Below are positions 13,778-24,163 of a stretch of DNA of 64,000 nucleotides, one piece after another. Positions within the stretch are counted from its first letter, which is position 1, and each line of letters begins with the position of its first letter. Made by a program: the position numbers and the translations under genes. The stretch comes from Zoogloea sp. (GTDB taxonomy: Bacteria; Pseudomonadota; Gammaproteobacteria; Burkholderiales; Rhodocyclaceae): NCBI RefSeq assembly GCF_023150065.1, contig NZ_JAKLLN010000007.1, positions 79,258 to 143,257 on the forward strand. Reading direction: 5' to 3'. The notes beneath the pieces were generated by a model. That model was not told the origin of the DNA. It saw only the letters and a program-made list of their open reading frames with translations, and ran no database searches.

Positions 13778-14752
13778 ATGAAAATCATCAAGCGCGCGCT
13801 TGCCGTTGCTGTCTCCCTGGGGCTGCTCGCCTGGCTGATGTCCGACGGCCGCTGGCGTGGGCTCGGCGAGGTGGTCAGCCGAGTCGACGGACTGACCCTG
13901 GGCCTCGCCACCACCGGTTTCCTGCTGTCCTACCTGCTGCGTACGCTGCGGGTCTTCGACGAGTTCCGTGCCCAGGCGAAGGGGCGCTTCGGCGCCTGCC
14001 TGCGCATCGTGCTGATCCACAACGCGATGGTCAACGTGGTGCCTTTCCGTGGCGGTGAAGCGGCCTTTCCGCTGCTGCTGCGGCAGAGCTTCGGCATTGC
14101 CCTGCCCCGGGCCATCGCTTCCCTGTTCTGGTTCCGCCTGCAGGACGCCTTCGTCGTTCTGGCGCTGGCAGCCCTCGTCTGGCCGGGGCTGCACCCGGCA
14201 CTCAAGGCACTGGCTGTCGCCGGGGTACTGGCCCTGGCCTGGTGGCTCCCCCGCTGGGCCCGCGCTCCGCACGACTGGGCCGAAGGCAAGGCCCTGACGG
14301 CCAAGCTCGGGAAGATTCGCGACGCCTTCGCCGAAAGCACCCGCCACGCCCGCTTCGGCTGGGCATGGACGCTGGCCAACTGGACCGTCAAACTCGCCGC
14401 CCAGGCCGGCCTGCTGGCGGCGCTGATCCCTGCGGGCCTTGCCGTTGGCGCGGCGGGCGCGCTCGGCGCCGAACTCGCCGCCATCCTGCCGATCCAGGGC
14501 GTGGCCGGCTTCGGCACCTACGAGGCCGGAGCCGCCGCCGCCCTGCTCCCCAGCGGCATTGCGCTGGCCGTGGGGCTGCAGGCCGCCCTGGCCCTACACC
14601 TCTTCGTGATCGCCTGCTCCGTCACCGCCGGCGCCATCGCCTGGCTTTTCCCCGCCCCGGCCACCCATCAAGCGAGCGCAGCCGCCGCGTCCGACTTACA
14701 ATCCGCCTCGTCCGACGCCGACGGGGCGCAAACCAAAATCTCAGCCGAATAG
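13778..14752 (+). CDS. Lysylphosphatidylglycerol-synthase-TM-like membrane protein (PF03706 type)
   Basis: A 324-residue polytopic protein with about eight hydrophobic segments, resembling the membrane (flippase-like) domain of MprF/AglD proteins. The motif MVNVVPFRGGEAAFPLLLRQ near residues 85-104 and the late PIQGVAGFGTYEAG are typical of the family. It lacks the soluble aminoacyltransferase domain, so it is not an LPG synthase. The start ATG at 13778 is 2 nt after the PAP2 stop. Lying between the PAP2 enzyme and a GT2 enzyme, it may move or handle a polyprenyl-linked sugar across the inner membrane (inference). The C-terminal ~35 residues are Ala/Ser-rich and not conserved-looking. Confidence 0.8.
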   Translation: MKIIKRALAVAVSLGLLAWLMSDGRWRGLGEVVSRVDGLTLGLATTGFLLSYLLRTLRVFDEFRAQAKGRFGACLRIVLIHNAMVNVVPFRGGEAAFPLLLRQSFGIALPRAIASLFWFRLQDAFVVLALAALVWPGLHPALKALAVAGVLALAWWLPRWARAPHDWAEGKALTAKLGKIRDAFAESTRHARFGWAWTLANWTVKLAAQAGLLAALIPAGLAVGAAGALGAELAAILPIQGVAGFGTYEAGAAAALLPSGIALAVGLQAALALHLFVIACSVTAGAIAWLFPAPATHQASAAAASDLQSASSDADGAQTKISAE

Positions 14753-14757
14753 CCATC

Positions 14758-15816
<1,059 letters not shown>

Positions 15817-15828
15817 GCGGTTCCACCG

Positions 15829-17391
15829 ATGCCCGGATTCCATCCCGCCGGCGGCCCCCTCGCCGGCAGCCTCCTCGGTCGCCTGATCCTCGTACTTCCG
15901 CTGCTGGCTTTCCTGCTGCGTCTAGGTGGCGCGCCGCTCTTTGACGTGGACGAGGGCGCCTTCTCGGAAGCCACCCGCGAGATGTTCGAGCGGGGAGACT
16001 TCCTGTTCACCTACCTCAACGGTGTGCCGCGCTTCGACAAACCGATCCTGATCTACTGGCTGCAGTCCATCGGCTACCTGATCTTCGGTGCCAGCGAATG
16101 GGCCTTCCGGCTACCTTCAGCCGTGGCGGCCATCGTGTGGAGCTACGCCACCTACTTCTTCGCCCGCCGCCGAATCGGCGAGGATGCCGCCTTGATCGCC
16201 CTGGCCGTGGCCTGCACGGCCCTCGGCCCCTTCGCCATTGGCCGCGCCGCCACCGCCGACGGCCTGCTCAACTGCCTGCTGGCCCTGACCCTTTTCGACG
16301 TCTGGCGCCATCTCGAAACCGGCCGCCGTACGCCCCTGCTGCGGGCGTTTGTGTGGATCGGGCTGGGTGCCCTGACCAAGGGGCCGGTTGCCCTGATCGT
16401 CCCGGGCACGGTCAGCCTGCTCTACTGCGCCAGCCGCGGCGAGTGGAAGATCTGGCTGCGCACCGTCTTCAATCCCCTCGGCCTGCTGATCCTGACCGCC
16501 ATCGCGGCGCCCTGGTATGCCTACGCCTACGCGTTACACGGCCAGGACTTCATCGACGGCTTCATCATGCGCCACAACGTCCAGCGCTTCTCCGGATCGC
16601 TGGAGGGCCACGGCGGCAGCGCCTTCTATTACCTGATCGCCGTGCCCCTGCTCCTGCTGCCCTGGAGCGGCCTGTTCATCAACGCCCTGGGCAAGCTTCG
16701 CAGCGACTTGGCCTATCCGCTCCGGCGTTTCCTGTGGATCTGGTTCGGCTTCGTGCTGGCCTTCTTCTCCCTGTCGGGCACCAAGCTGCCCCACTACGTG
16801 CTCTACGGCTGCACGCCGCTGTTCATGCTGATCGGGCTGCATGCGGGCGAAGCCCGTCGGGCGTGGCCCCATCTGATCGCGCCGGGCCTGCTGTTGCTGC
16901 TCTTCCCGCTGCTGCCGAACCTGTTTGATGCCCTGGCCCACAGCAATCTGGGCGACGGCTTTTATCGCGCACAGCTGGCACGCGCCCTGGAAGTGGCCGA
17001 CGGCAGCTACATCGCCACCACGGTCGGCGGCCTGATGGTCTGGCTCGGCATCATGTTCTTCCCCCGGATCCGGCTCATTCCCAAACTTGTCATCACCGCA
17101 GCCCTGCAGGTTGCCCTCCTGGCTGGCGTGGTCGTCCCCTATGCGGGCGAGCTGGCCCAAGGCCCGGTCAAGGCAGCCGGCCTGAAAGCCCGCGAGCTGG
17201 GTGAGGAGGTCGTGTTCTGGCGCTTCACCACCGCGCCCAGTTTCAGTGTCTATCGTCAGGCCGTCACCCTCAAGGGCAACCCCGAGGCCGGCCAACTGGG
17301 CCTGACCCGCATCGACCGCCTGCCGGAAGATGCTCCGGTGGACATCCTGTTCCGCGAAGGCGGCGTCGCCCTGGTGCGGATCAAGCCATGA
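15829..17391 (+). CDS. GT39 (ArnT/PMT-type) integral membrane glycosyltransferase, first copy
   Basis: A 520-residue polytopic GT-C enzyme that takes sugar from a polyprenyl-phosphate donor on the periplasmic side. The catalytic-loop motif DVDEGAFSEATREMF near 38-52, followed by GVPRFDKPILIYWLQ, is the ArnT-like pattern. About eleven hydrophobic helices follow, plus a C-terminal soluble region. Family members modify lipid A (ArnT), other envelope glycans or proteins; the acceptor cannot be read from the sequence. It starts 12 nt after the GT2 stop and overlaps the next GT39 gene by 4 nt (ATGA), so the cassette is translationally coupled. Confidence 0.88.
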   Translation: MPGFHPAGGPLAGSLLGRLILVLPLLAFLLRLGGAPLFDVDEGAFSEATREMFERGDFLFTYLNGVPRFDKPILIYWLQSIGYLIFGASEWAFRLPSAVAAIVWSYATYFFARRRIGEDAALIALAVACTALGPFAIGRAATADGLLNCLLALTLFDVWRHLETGRRTPLLRAFVWIGLGALTKGPVALIVPGTVSLLYCASRGEWKIWLRTVFNPLGLLILTAIAAPWYAYAYALHGQDFIDGFIMRHNVQRFSGSLEGHGGSAFYYLIAVPLLLLPWSGLFINALGKLRSDLAYPLRRFLWIWFGFVLAFFSLSGTKLPHYVLYGCTPLFMLIGLHAGEARRAWPHLIAPGLLLLLFPLLPNLFDALAHSNLGDGFYRAQLARALEVADGSYIATTVGGLMVWLGIMFFPRIRLIPKLVITAALQVALLAGVVVPYAGELAQGPVKAAGLKARELGEEVVFWRFTTAPSFSVYRQAVTLKGNPEAGQLGLTRIDRLPEDAPVDILFREGGVALVRIKP

Positions 17392-18839
17392 ACGATCGCA
17401 GCCTCATCGGGCCGCTGGCCCTCATCGCCGCCCTGCTCACGACCTACCGAATCTGGGTGATCAACCACCTGGGCATCGATCTGTATGTGGACGAGGCCTA
17501 CTACTGGGGCTGGTCCCAGAACCTGGACTGGGGCTATTACTCCAAGCCCCCGCTGATTGCGGCATTGATCGCGGCCAGCACCGCCCTCCTCGGCAACGGC
17601 CTGGTGGCCATCAAGCTGCCTTCCCTGCTGCTCTACCCTGCCACCGCCTTCGCCCTGTACGCCCTGGGCTGCCGGCTGTACTCGCCCCGGGTCGGCTTCT
17701 GGGCCGGGCTGGGTTTCCTGTCCATGCCCCTGGTGGCAGCCCTGGGGCTGTTCGTCTCCACAGATGCGCCGCTGCTGCTGTGCTGGTCGCTGGCGCTGCT
17801 GTTCCTGCTGCGGGCACTGGAGCGGGACGGATGGCGCAACTGGCTGGCCTGCGGTGCGGTGATCGGCATCGGCCTGATGTCCAAATACACCATGGCCGCC
17901 TTCCTGCCATCGGCGCTGCTGCTGCTCATCATCGACCCTCGCCATCGGCGCTGGCTGGCACGCCCCCAACCCTGGGTGGCCCTGCTCCTCGCCTTCGCGG
18001 TGCTGTCACCGAATCTCTACTGGAACTGGGCCCACGACTTCCCCACCTTCCGCCATACCGCCGAAATCACCCGGGTCGGCCACGGCGAGCGGGGCCTGCA
18101 CCCAGGGCAGCTCGGGGAGTTTCTGGGCGCCCAATGGCTGTCCTTCGGCCCGATACTGGGAATCCTGCTGGCCTGGGCACTGCTCCGCAGCCGCCGCCTC
18201 GCCGGCACCCCCGCCCACCGCACCCTGCTGATCTTCATCCTGCCGCTGCTGCTGCTGGTGAGCCTACAGGCGCTCACCGGCCGGGCCAACGGCAATTGGG
18301 CTGCCCCCATCTTTGTCGCCGCCTGCCTGCTGGTTCCAGCCGTGTTCCTGAAGGAGCGGAAGCGCTGGGTCGTCGCCGGTATTGCCTTCAATCTGCTGGC
18401 CTCCACCGCGGCCTATCACTGGCCGGACCTGGCCCGCGCCGCCGGTATCGAACTCACCGCAAAGAACGACCCCTTCAAGCGCGCCCGTGGCTGGATCAAT
18501 CTTGCAGAGGCCGTACGCCCCTATCTGGCTGCGCATCCGGGCAGCGTGATGGTCGCCGAGGACCGTGAGCTTATCGCCCATCTGGTGTACCGCCTTCACC
18601 CCACCGAGTATGCCGCCTGGCATCCCGGTGGAACGCCCATCGACCACTACGAGCTGATGACCCGACTGGACGACAAGCGCGGGCGAGACATTGTCTACAT
18701 CGGCCGCAAGGCCGACATCCCCGACATCGCCGCACACTTCAGCTCCAGCGAAAAGCTCGGCAAGATCGTGGTGCCCATCCACAAGGACTTCCGGCGCGAG
18801 GTCCATGTGTTCCTGCTGAAGGATTTTCAGGGCTACTGA
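17388..18839 (+). CDS. GT39 (ArnT/PMT-type) integral membrane glycosyltransferase, second copy
   Basis: A 483-residue membrane glycosyltransferase of the same superfamily as its upstream neighbour, with a different loop: VDEAYYWGWSQNLDWGYYSKPPL near residues 31-53, the pattern of the second GT39 subgroup. About ten hydrophobic helices follow and the C-terminal 90 residues are soluble. The two copies are clearly divergent, so they probably act on different acceptors or add successive sugars rather than being a recent duplication. The ATG at 17388 overlaps the preceding stop by 4 nt. Last gene of the cassette, followed by a strong bidirectional terminator. Confidence 0.87.
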   Translation: MNDRSLIGPLALIAALLTTYRIWVINHLGIDLYVDEAYYWGWSQNLDWGYYSKPPLIAALIAASTALLGNGLVAIKLPSLLLYPATAFALYALGCRLYSPRVGFWAGLGFLSMPLVAALGLFVSTDAPLLLCWSLALLFLLRALERDGWRNWLACGAVIGIGLMSKYTMAAFLPSALLLLIIDPRHRRWLARPQPWVALLLAFAVLSPNLYWNWAHDFPTFRHTAEITRVGHGERGLHPGQLGEFLGAQWLSFGPILGILLAWALLRSRRLAGTPAHRTLLIFILPLLLLVSLQALTGRANGNWAAPIFVAACLLVPAVFLKERKRWVVAGIAFNLLASTAAYHWPDLARAAGIELTAKNDPFKRARGWINLAEAVRPYLAAHPGSVMVAEDRELIAHLVYRLHPTEYAAWHPGGTPIDHYELMTRLDDKRGRDIVYIGRKADIPDIAAHFSSSEKLGKIVVPIHKDFRREVHVFLLKDFQGY

Positions 18840-18875
18840 GACGCAAGGCCCTACACCCCCGGCTTGGGCCGGTAC

Positions 18876-18914
18876 AAAAAAACCGACCGGCCTTGCGGAC
18901 CGGTCGGTTTTTTT
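18876..18914. terminator. Bidirectional intrinsic terminator between GT39 cassette and prpE
   Basis: Arms AAAAAAACCGACCGG (18876-18890) and CCGGTCGGTTTTTTT (18900-18914) pair over 15 bp around a 9-nt loop. Seven Ts end each strand. It serves both convergent units. Confidence 0.95.
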
Positions 18915-18934
18915 ACGGCAGAACAGCGGGCGGC

Positions 18935-20830
18935 TTACTTGGCAGCCAGCGCGGTCTTGATCTGCTCGAGGGTCGAAGGATCTTCGATGGTGGTCAGATC
19001 GCCCGGATCACGGCCTTCGGCCAGCGCCTGGATGGAGCGACGCAGCATCTTGCCGGAACGGGTCTTGGGCAGACCGGAGATGAAGTGCACCCGGGCCGGA
19101 CGGGCGATGGCGCCGAGGCTGCCATCCACCAGCTTCATGACGGCCTTTTCGAGCTCGACCACCTTTTCAGGGGTATCCACCGACGCCGGATCCTTGACCA
19201 CGGCGAAGGCCATGGGCATCTGGCCCTTGAGCTGATCGGCCACGCCCACCACGGCCACTTCGGCAATCGCCGGGTGAGCCTGGACGGCTTCCTCGATTTC
19301 ACGGGTACCGAGGCGGTGACCGGCCACGTTGATCACGTCGTCAGTACGGCCGAGGATCTTGTAGTAGCCGGCATCGTCCTTGATGCCCCAGTCGAAGCTG
19401 GAGTAGACCAGCGGCTCCTGGAACAGCGTGAAGTAGGTGGACACGAAGCGCTTGTCGTCACCCCACACGGTGGACAGGCAACCGGGGGGCAGCGGCGGCA
19501 CCACGCCGACGATGCCCTTTTCGTTGGGGCCGCACTCGGAACCGTCGTCGCGGAACAGGCGAACGTCGTAGCCATACACCGGGAAGCCGGGGGAGCCAAG
19601 CTGCACTTCCTGCTTCTCGACACCGGGCATCAGGGACAGCATGGCCCAGCCGGTCTCGGTCTGCCAGTAGTGGTCGATGACCTGGATGCCCAGTTCATCC
19701 ATCATCCACTTGTGGGAGGTCTCATCCATCGGCTCGCCGGCGCAGTACAGGGCGCGAAGCTTCGACAGGTCGTACTTCTTGAGGAAGGCGGGATCTTGCT
19801 TCTTGAGCACGCGGATGGCGGTCGGGGCGCTGAACATCACGGTGACTTCCTGCTCCTGGCAGATCTTCCACCAGATGCCGGCGTCAGGACGCAGCGGGGT
19901 GCCTTCGTACATGATCGTGGCCATGCCGTTGATCAGCGGGCCGTAGATGATGTAGCTGTGACCCACCACCCAACCGATATCGGAGGTGGAGAAGAAGGTC
20001 TCGCCCGGGTTGCCACAGTAGATGTGCTTCATGGACGCGGCCAGCGCCACGGCGTAGCCGCCGGTGTCACGCTGCACGCCCTTCGGCTTGCCGGTGGTGC
20101 CGGAGGTGTACAGGATGTAGCTGGGCTCGGAGGATTCGAGCCAGGTGACGGGAACCTGGGCATCCATATGCTTGGCGCGCAGGGTAGCGTAATCCACGTC
20201 ACGGCCGGCAACGACGTTCATTGCCTTGTCGAGGCCACGATTGACCATCAGCACGGCAGCCGGCTTGTGCTCGGCCAGGCCGATGGCTTCGTCCAGCAGG
20301 TGCTTGTAGGGAACCGGACGGCCGCCACGCATGCCGGCGTCGGAGGAGACGATCACGGTGGGCTTGGCATCGTCAATGCGGGTTGCCAAGGAGTGGGAGG
20401 CGAAGCCGCCGAACACCACCGAGTGGATGGCGCCGATGCGGGTGCAGGCCAGCATCGCGAAGCAGGCTTCGGCGATCATCGGCATGTAGATCAGGACGCG
20501 GTCGCCCTTCTTTACGCCCAGCTCCTGGTAGATCGCTGCCATGCGCATGACTTCGGTGCGCAGTTCAGAGAAGGAGTAGATCTTTTCTTCGTCGGTCTCG
20601 GTGGAGATGTAGACCAGTGCCTTGCCGTTCGGGTTGGTTTCGGCGTGGCGATCGACCGCGTTGTAGCAAAGGTTGGTTTCTCCGCCGACAAACCACTTGA
20701 CGAAGGGCGGCTTGGAAAAATCGTAGACCTGTTCGGGTTGCTTGTTCCAGTGGACCAGCTGTGCCTGCTCGCCCCAGAAGCCGTTGCGGTCTTCGACGGA
20801 GCGTTTGTGAAATTCCTGGTATGAAGCCAT
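18935..20830 (-). CDS. prpE: Propionate-CoA ligase (acetyl-CoA synthetase family)
   Basis: Activates propionate, possibly also acetate or acrylate, to the CoA thioester with ATP. 631 residues. The N-terminus (YQEFHKRSVEDRNGFWGEQA) and the stretch FVKWFVGGETNLCYNAVDRH match the PrpE branch rather than Acs. P-loop YTSGTTGKPKGVQRDTGGYA lies near 240-260, the GRTDDVINVAGHRLGTREIE hinge near 535, and the catalytic Lys motif LPKTRSGKMLRR near 595. The ATG at 20830 has AGAGGA upstream; the frame is open further but the extension is not conserved. It is not next to other methylcitrate-cycle genes. acuI, another C3-metabolism gene, lies 1.3 kb away. Confidence 0.88.
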   Translation of the reverse strand: MASYQEFHKRSVEDRNGFWGEQAQLVHWNKQPEQVYDFSKPPFVKWFVGGETNLCYNAVDRHAETNPNGKALVYISTETDEEKIYSFSELRTEVMRMAAIYQELGVKKGDRVLIYMPMIAEACFAMLACTRIGAIHSVVFGGFASHSLATRIDDAKPTVIVSSDAGMRGGRPVPYKHLLDEAIGLAEHKPAAVLMVNRGLDKAMNVVAGRDVDYATLRAKHMDAQVPVTWLESSEPSYILYTSGTTGKPKGVQRDTGGYAVALAASMKHIYCGNPGETFFSTSDIGWVVGHSYIIYGPLINGMATIMYEGTPLRPDAGIWWKICQEQEVTVMFSAPTAIRVLKKQDPAFLKKYDLSKLRALYCAGEPMDETSHKWMMDELGIQVIDHYWQTETGWAMLSLMPGVEKQEVQLGSPGFPVYGYDVRLFRDDGSECGPNEKGIVGVVPPLPPGCLSTVWGDDKRFVSTYFTLFQEPLVYSSFDWGIKDDAGYYKILGRTDDVINVAGHRLGTREIEEAVQAHPAIAEVAVVGVADQLKGQMPMAFAVVKDPASVDTPEKVVELEKAVMKLVDGSLGAIARPARVHFISGLPKTRSGKMLRRSIQALAEGRDPGDLTTIEDPSTLEQIKTALAAK

Positions 20831-20900
20831 GGGTTCCTCTCCCTTTTTCGAATAGTCAAACCACTGCGTAGGATGGCGATGCGTCGTGGCGCCCGCCTTG

Positions 20901-22082
20901 TTATTCGTCTTTGGGTGCTGCACTCACCAGACCGGCTTCTGCAACGCGCGCGAGGGTGGCGAGCGGCAGACCGGAAGGGAATTCGGATTCTATCAATTCC
21001 AGCAGCGGCAAGAGTGTCCGTATGGCATCGGGAAGCTGCTTGCGCAAACGGGGGTCGAGACCCGCGGTGCGTAGCTGGAGGAGGTACTGGTCGATGCTGA
21101 CCGACGCACGGGTCGGTACGCTGATCATGTCGGGCGTGACCTCGCCCTTCTCGCCCATCACCCGGTTGCCGCCCTCGGCCCTGCCTGCTGCAATACGCTG
21201 CACCGCCACACCGATCAGGTGGCTGACGGTCTGGGTCTTGCCCGGCTCGGCGGCAGCCAGACCAATGGTGATCTGGATGCGGATGCGCTCCTCGCGATAG
21301 GTCATCACGATGTGATCGATGGCCGCCCGCAGACGCATGGCAAAGGCACAGGCGCCGTCCATGTTGGTACTCGGCGAGACGATCACGAAACGCGCCGGGG
21401 CCAGTTCGGCGACCGTGTCTTCCTGACGCAGCTTGGTGGCGAGGATCTTGGACAGCTTGCGATTGACCAGCTGCGCCACATGCGCACCATAGCGGGCGAT
21501 CAGGGTGTCGAACTGGTCGATCTCGATGACCATCACCGACAGATCCCCATGCCGCCGCTGGGCCAGGGACAGCTCCTGGGCTGCGTGGTAGTGCAGATAG
21601 GACGGTGTGGCCAGCCCGGAGGTGGGGTCGGTGGGGCTGGCCGTGGCCAGGGCGGCCCGGCTTTCCTCCAGATCCCGCTGGGTGCGGGCCAGCTGGGTCA
21701 GGGCCTCCAGACGCGCCAGCAACTCGACGTTGCCGATGCTCTTGGAAATGAAATCGGTGGCTCCGGCGCTCTTGGCCTTGACCCTCACATCCGGTTCATC
21801 GTCCCCGGAGATCACCACCACCGGCAAGGTGTTGATGCGGGAGATGCGGCTGCGGCGGATACGCTCGAGCAGGCCATAGCCATCCAGCCGAGGCATGCCG
21901 ATGTCGGTGATCACCGCCTGAATGGTGGGATCCACCATCAAGGTCTGCCAGCCGGCTTCGCCGTCGGCCTCCTCCCGCACTTCAAAGCGGTCCCGCACGT
22001 GCCGGATGATGGACGCACGCACCATCCGGGAATCGTCGATGATCAAGACCCTGGGCAGGGCCTGATCGTTGTCTTCTGTCAT
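20901..22082 (-). CDS. Response regulator with degenerate GGDEF domain
   Basis: 393 residues. The receiver domain (about 10-128) has the acidic pair IIDDSR at 16-17, phospho-acceptor Asp60 in VITDIGMPRLDG and Lys near 110 in FISKSIG. After a short helical linker comes a GGDEF-fold domain (about 150-300), with IEIDQFDTLIARYGAHVAQ and TIGLAAAEPG still recognisable. The signature position reads APARF instead of GGDEF near 226-230, so cyclase activity is unlikely. The C-terminal ~90 residues are helical and unassigned. A TTG at 22097 is an alternative start. It lies 23 nt upstream of nothing cognate: no histidine kinase is adjacent. Probable output is through binding, for instance of nucleotide or a partner protein. 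Confidence 0.8.
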   Translation of the reverse strand: MTEDNDQALPRVLIIDDSRMVRASIIRHVRDRFEVREEADGEAGWQTLMVDPTIQAVITDIGMPRLDGYGLLERIRRSRISRINTLPVVVISGDDEPDVRVKAKSAGATDFISKSIGNVELLARLEALTQLARTQRDLEESRAALATASPTDPTSGLATPSYLHYHAAQELSLAQRRHGDLSVMVIEIDQFDTLIARYGAHVAQLVNRKLSKILATKLRQEDTVAELAPARFVIVSPSTNMDGACAFAMRLRAAIDHIVMTYREERIRIQITIGLAAAEPGKTQTVSHLIGVAVQRIAAGRAEGGNRVMGEKGEVTPDMISVPTRASVSIDQYLLQLRTAGLDPRLRKQLPDAIRTLLPLLELIESEFPSGLPLATLARVAEAGLVSAAPKDE

Positions 22083-22105
22083 GCTGGACTCGCTCAAAAT
22101 GGGCT

Positions 22106-23113
22106 TTATGGATTTACGGCAATCACGGTACGCCCCTTGACCCGCCCGGCGATGAAGTCATCAAAAACCCCCGGCAGATCGGCAAACGGCACCGTCCGGG
22201 TCATCGAAGCCAGGTGGCGCGGCTTGAGATCGGTGGCCAGGCGCTCCCACACCCTCGCCCGGGTCGGAAAGCCCATGTAGCCGGAATCGATCCCGAGCAG
22301 ACTCACGCCCCTCAGGATGAAGGGGAACACCGTGGTCGGCAGGTTGATGCTCTGGGCGTTGCCGATGCTCGCCACCGTACCGGCCTGTTTCATGGTGGAC
22401 AGCACCCAGGCCAGAATGTCTCCGCCCACGTTATCGACCGCACCCGCCCACAGGCCGGCATCGAGCGGACGGGTCTTGGCAGGGTCAATGGTGTCCCGCA
22501 GGCGGATCTCCGCCGCACCAAGCTCCTTCAGGTAGGCCTCCTCCTGCGCCTTGCCGGTCAGGGCGACGACGTGGTAGCCCAGCCCTGCGAGCATGTCGAT
22601 GGCCAGACCGCCGACGCCGCCACTGGCGCCAGTTACAACCACCGGACCGTTCTCGGGGCGCAGGCCATTGTCTTCCATGCGCACCACCCCCAGCGCCGCC
22701 GTAAATCCAGCAGTCCCCAGCGCCATGGAATCGAAAAGCGACAGGCCCACCGGCAGCGGCACAACCCAGCCCGCGGGAATCCGCGCGTATTCAGCATAGC
22801 CACCATGGTGCGCCACACCGATATCGAAACTGGTGGCGATCACAGCATCGCCCGTCTTGAAGCGGGGATCGGCGCTCTCCACCACCGTCCCCGACAGATC
22901 GATCCCGCCCACGCAGGGAAAGCGGCGGATGATCTTTCCGGCACCCGTGGCAGCCAGGGCATCCTTGTAATTCACGCTCGAGTAAGCCACTTTGATAAGG
23001 ACCTCACCTGCATCGAGGGCGTCCACGGAAAGTGTCTCCATGGCCGAAGACACCTTGCGGCTCTCATCCTGACGGATCACGAAAGCCTTGAAGGGGGATG
23101 CGACGGTGGACAT
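22106..23113 (-). CDS. acuI: Acrylyl-CoA reductase-like medium-chain oxidoreductase (YhdH/AcuI family)
   Basis: NADPH-dependent reduction of acryloyl-CoA to propionyl-CoA is the activity known for the family. 335 residues, normal length. It is a zinc-free medium-chain reductase: VAYSSVNYKDALAATG near 40-55, FPCVGGIDLSGTV near 65-77, and a Rossmann motif VVVTGASGGVGGLAID near 155. CAAGAGGAG just upstream supports the ATG at 23113. It precedes the response regulator gene on the same strand by 23 nt, and a TATAAT box (23168-23173, minus strand) is 55 nt upstream. With prpE nearby, a role in C3 acyl-CoA detoxification is plausible (inference). Confidence 0.88.
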   Translation of the reverse strand: MSTVASPFKAFVIRQDESRKVSSAMETLSVDALDAGEVLIKVAYSSVNYKDALAATGAGKIIRRFPCVGGIDLSGTVVESADPRFKTGDAVIATSFDIGVAHHGGYAEYARIPAGWVVPLPVGLSLFDSMALGTAGFTAALGVVRMEDNGLRPENGPVVVTGASGGVGGLAIDMLAGLGYHVVALTGKAQEEAYLKELGAAEIRLRDTIDPAKTRPLDAGLWAGAVDNVGGDILAWVLSTMKQAGTVASIGNAQSINLPTTVFPFILRGVSLLGIDSGYMGFPTRARVWERLATDLKPRHLASMTRTVPFADLPGVFDDFIAGRVKGRTVIAVNP

Positions 23114-23269
23114 GCTTTTCTCCTCTTGAATGGGCACCCGGAAGGCGCTCCTGTTGTTAGTCTGCCGATTATAGCCCCGGCACCGACCCTGCATCCGGAC
23201 ACCGGCCCGGCGCCTCAATCCCGCAGCCTCCGTGCCGTAAATGGAATCATCGCCCGCCGGAATGAGACT

Positions 23270-24157
23270 ATGGCCCTGATCAACCAAGCCTTCGACACCC
23301 TTGATGCCTATCTGGCGTTTTTCGGCAATGAGCCCATTCCCGTCCTGAAGCATACGGTCAAGGAGCTCCAGGCCATGCGGGAACAGGAGGAGAGCATCAA
23401 CGGACGCACCGTTGCAGCCCTTGTCCTGAGTGATCCGATGATGACCCTGCGGGTCCTGATCCACATCGAAGCCCACCGCCGGGCTCGCCAGAATCACGAC
23501 ATCACGACCATCGAACGCGCCATCATGATGATGGGCATCTCGCCCTTCCTGCGGGAGTTCGCAGATCTCCCCACGGTGGAGAACCATATCGCGGGCCATC
23601 CCAGGGCGCTGGTCGGTGTCCTGAAGGTGATCGGCCGGGCACGCCGGGCGGCACGCTATGCCCGTGACTGGGCGATCCTGAGGCACGATCTGGATGTAGA
23701 CGAGATCACCGTGGCTGCGCTGCTGTCGGAAGTGACCGACATCCTGTGCTGGAGCTTTGCCCCGGACCTGACGCTCCAGGTTTACGAAACCCAGCGGCTT
23801 GACCGCAACCTGCGCTCCGGGGCTGCACAGCGGGCCGTGTTCAACTTCTCCGCGCGGGAACTGCAGCTGGCGCTGGTACGCCAGTGGCACCTGCCCGAAC
23901 TGCTGATTTCGATGATGGACGAACGGCAGATCCAGAATCCGCGTGTACGCACGGTGCAACTGGCAACGAGTCTTGCACGACATACCGCCCAGGGCTGGGA
24001 CAACGCCGCCATTCCCGATGATCTGGCGGCAATCGAAGCCCTGCTCCACATTGGCCGGGAGAGCCTGCTCCACCGCCTGTCAGTGCCTCATGAGGCGATG
24101 GAGGCGCTGCTTCAGGCCGGAGGCCGACCTGAGGGCGCCCTGCCCCCGGCCACCTGA
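23270..24157 (+). CDS. HDOD-domain protein
   Basis: A 295-residue protein whose core resembles the HDOD domain, a catalytically dead relative of HD phosphohydrolases found in bacterial signalling proteins. Visible hallmarks are the segment VLSDPMMTLRVLIHIEAHRR near 52-70, an Ala/Ile-rich helix with the MMMGISPFLREF motif near 90, and ARDWAILRHDLDVDEITVAALLSEVTDILCW near 140-170, which is where an HD metal site would sit. No output domain is attached. The ATG at 23270 is preferred; the Shine-Dalgarno is weak. Divergent from acuI and convergent with uup, whose stop lies 6 nt away. Function not known. Confidence 0.72.
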   Translation: MALINQAFDTLDAYLAFFGNEPIPVLKHTVKELQAMREQEESINGRTVAALVLSDPMMTLRVLIHIEAHRRARQNHDITTIERAIMMMGISPFLREFADLPTVENHIAGHPRALVGVLKVIGRARRAARYARDWAILRHDLDVDEITVAALLSEVTDILCWSFAPDLTLQVYETQRLDRNLRSGAAQRAVFNFSARELQLALVRQWHLPELLISMMDERQIQNPRVRTVQLATSLARHTAQGWDNAAIPDDLAAIEALLHIGRESLLHRLSVPHEAMEALLQAGGRPEGALPPAT

Positions 24158-24163
24158 CCAAAC

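Noticed and set aside
15829..18839. Recent tandem duplication of the two GT39 genes
   Set aside because: Their catalytic-loop motifs and lengths differ clearly (520 versus 483 residues, FDKPILIYWLQ versus YSKPPL), so they are old paralogues or independently acquired.
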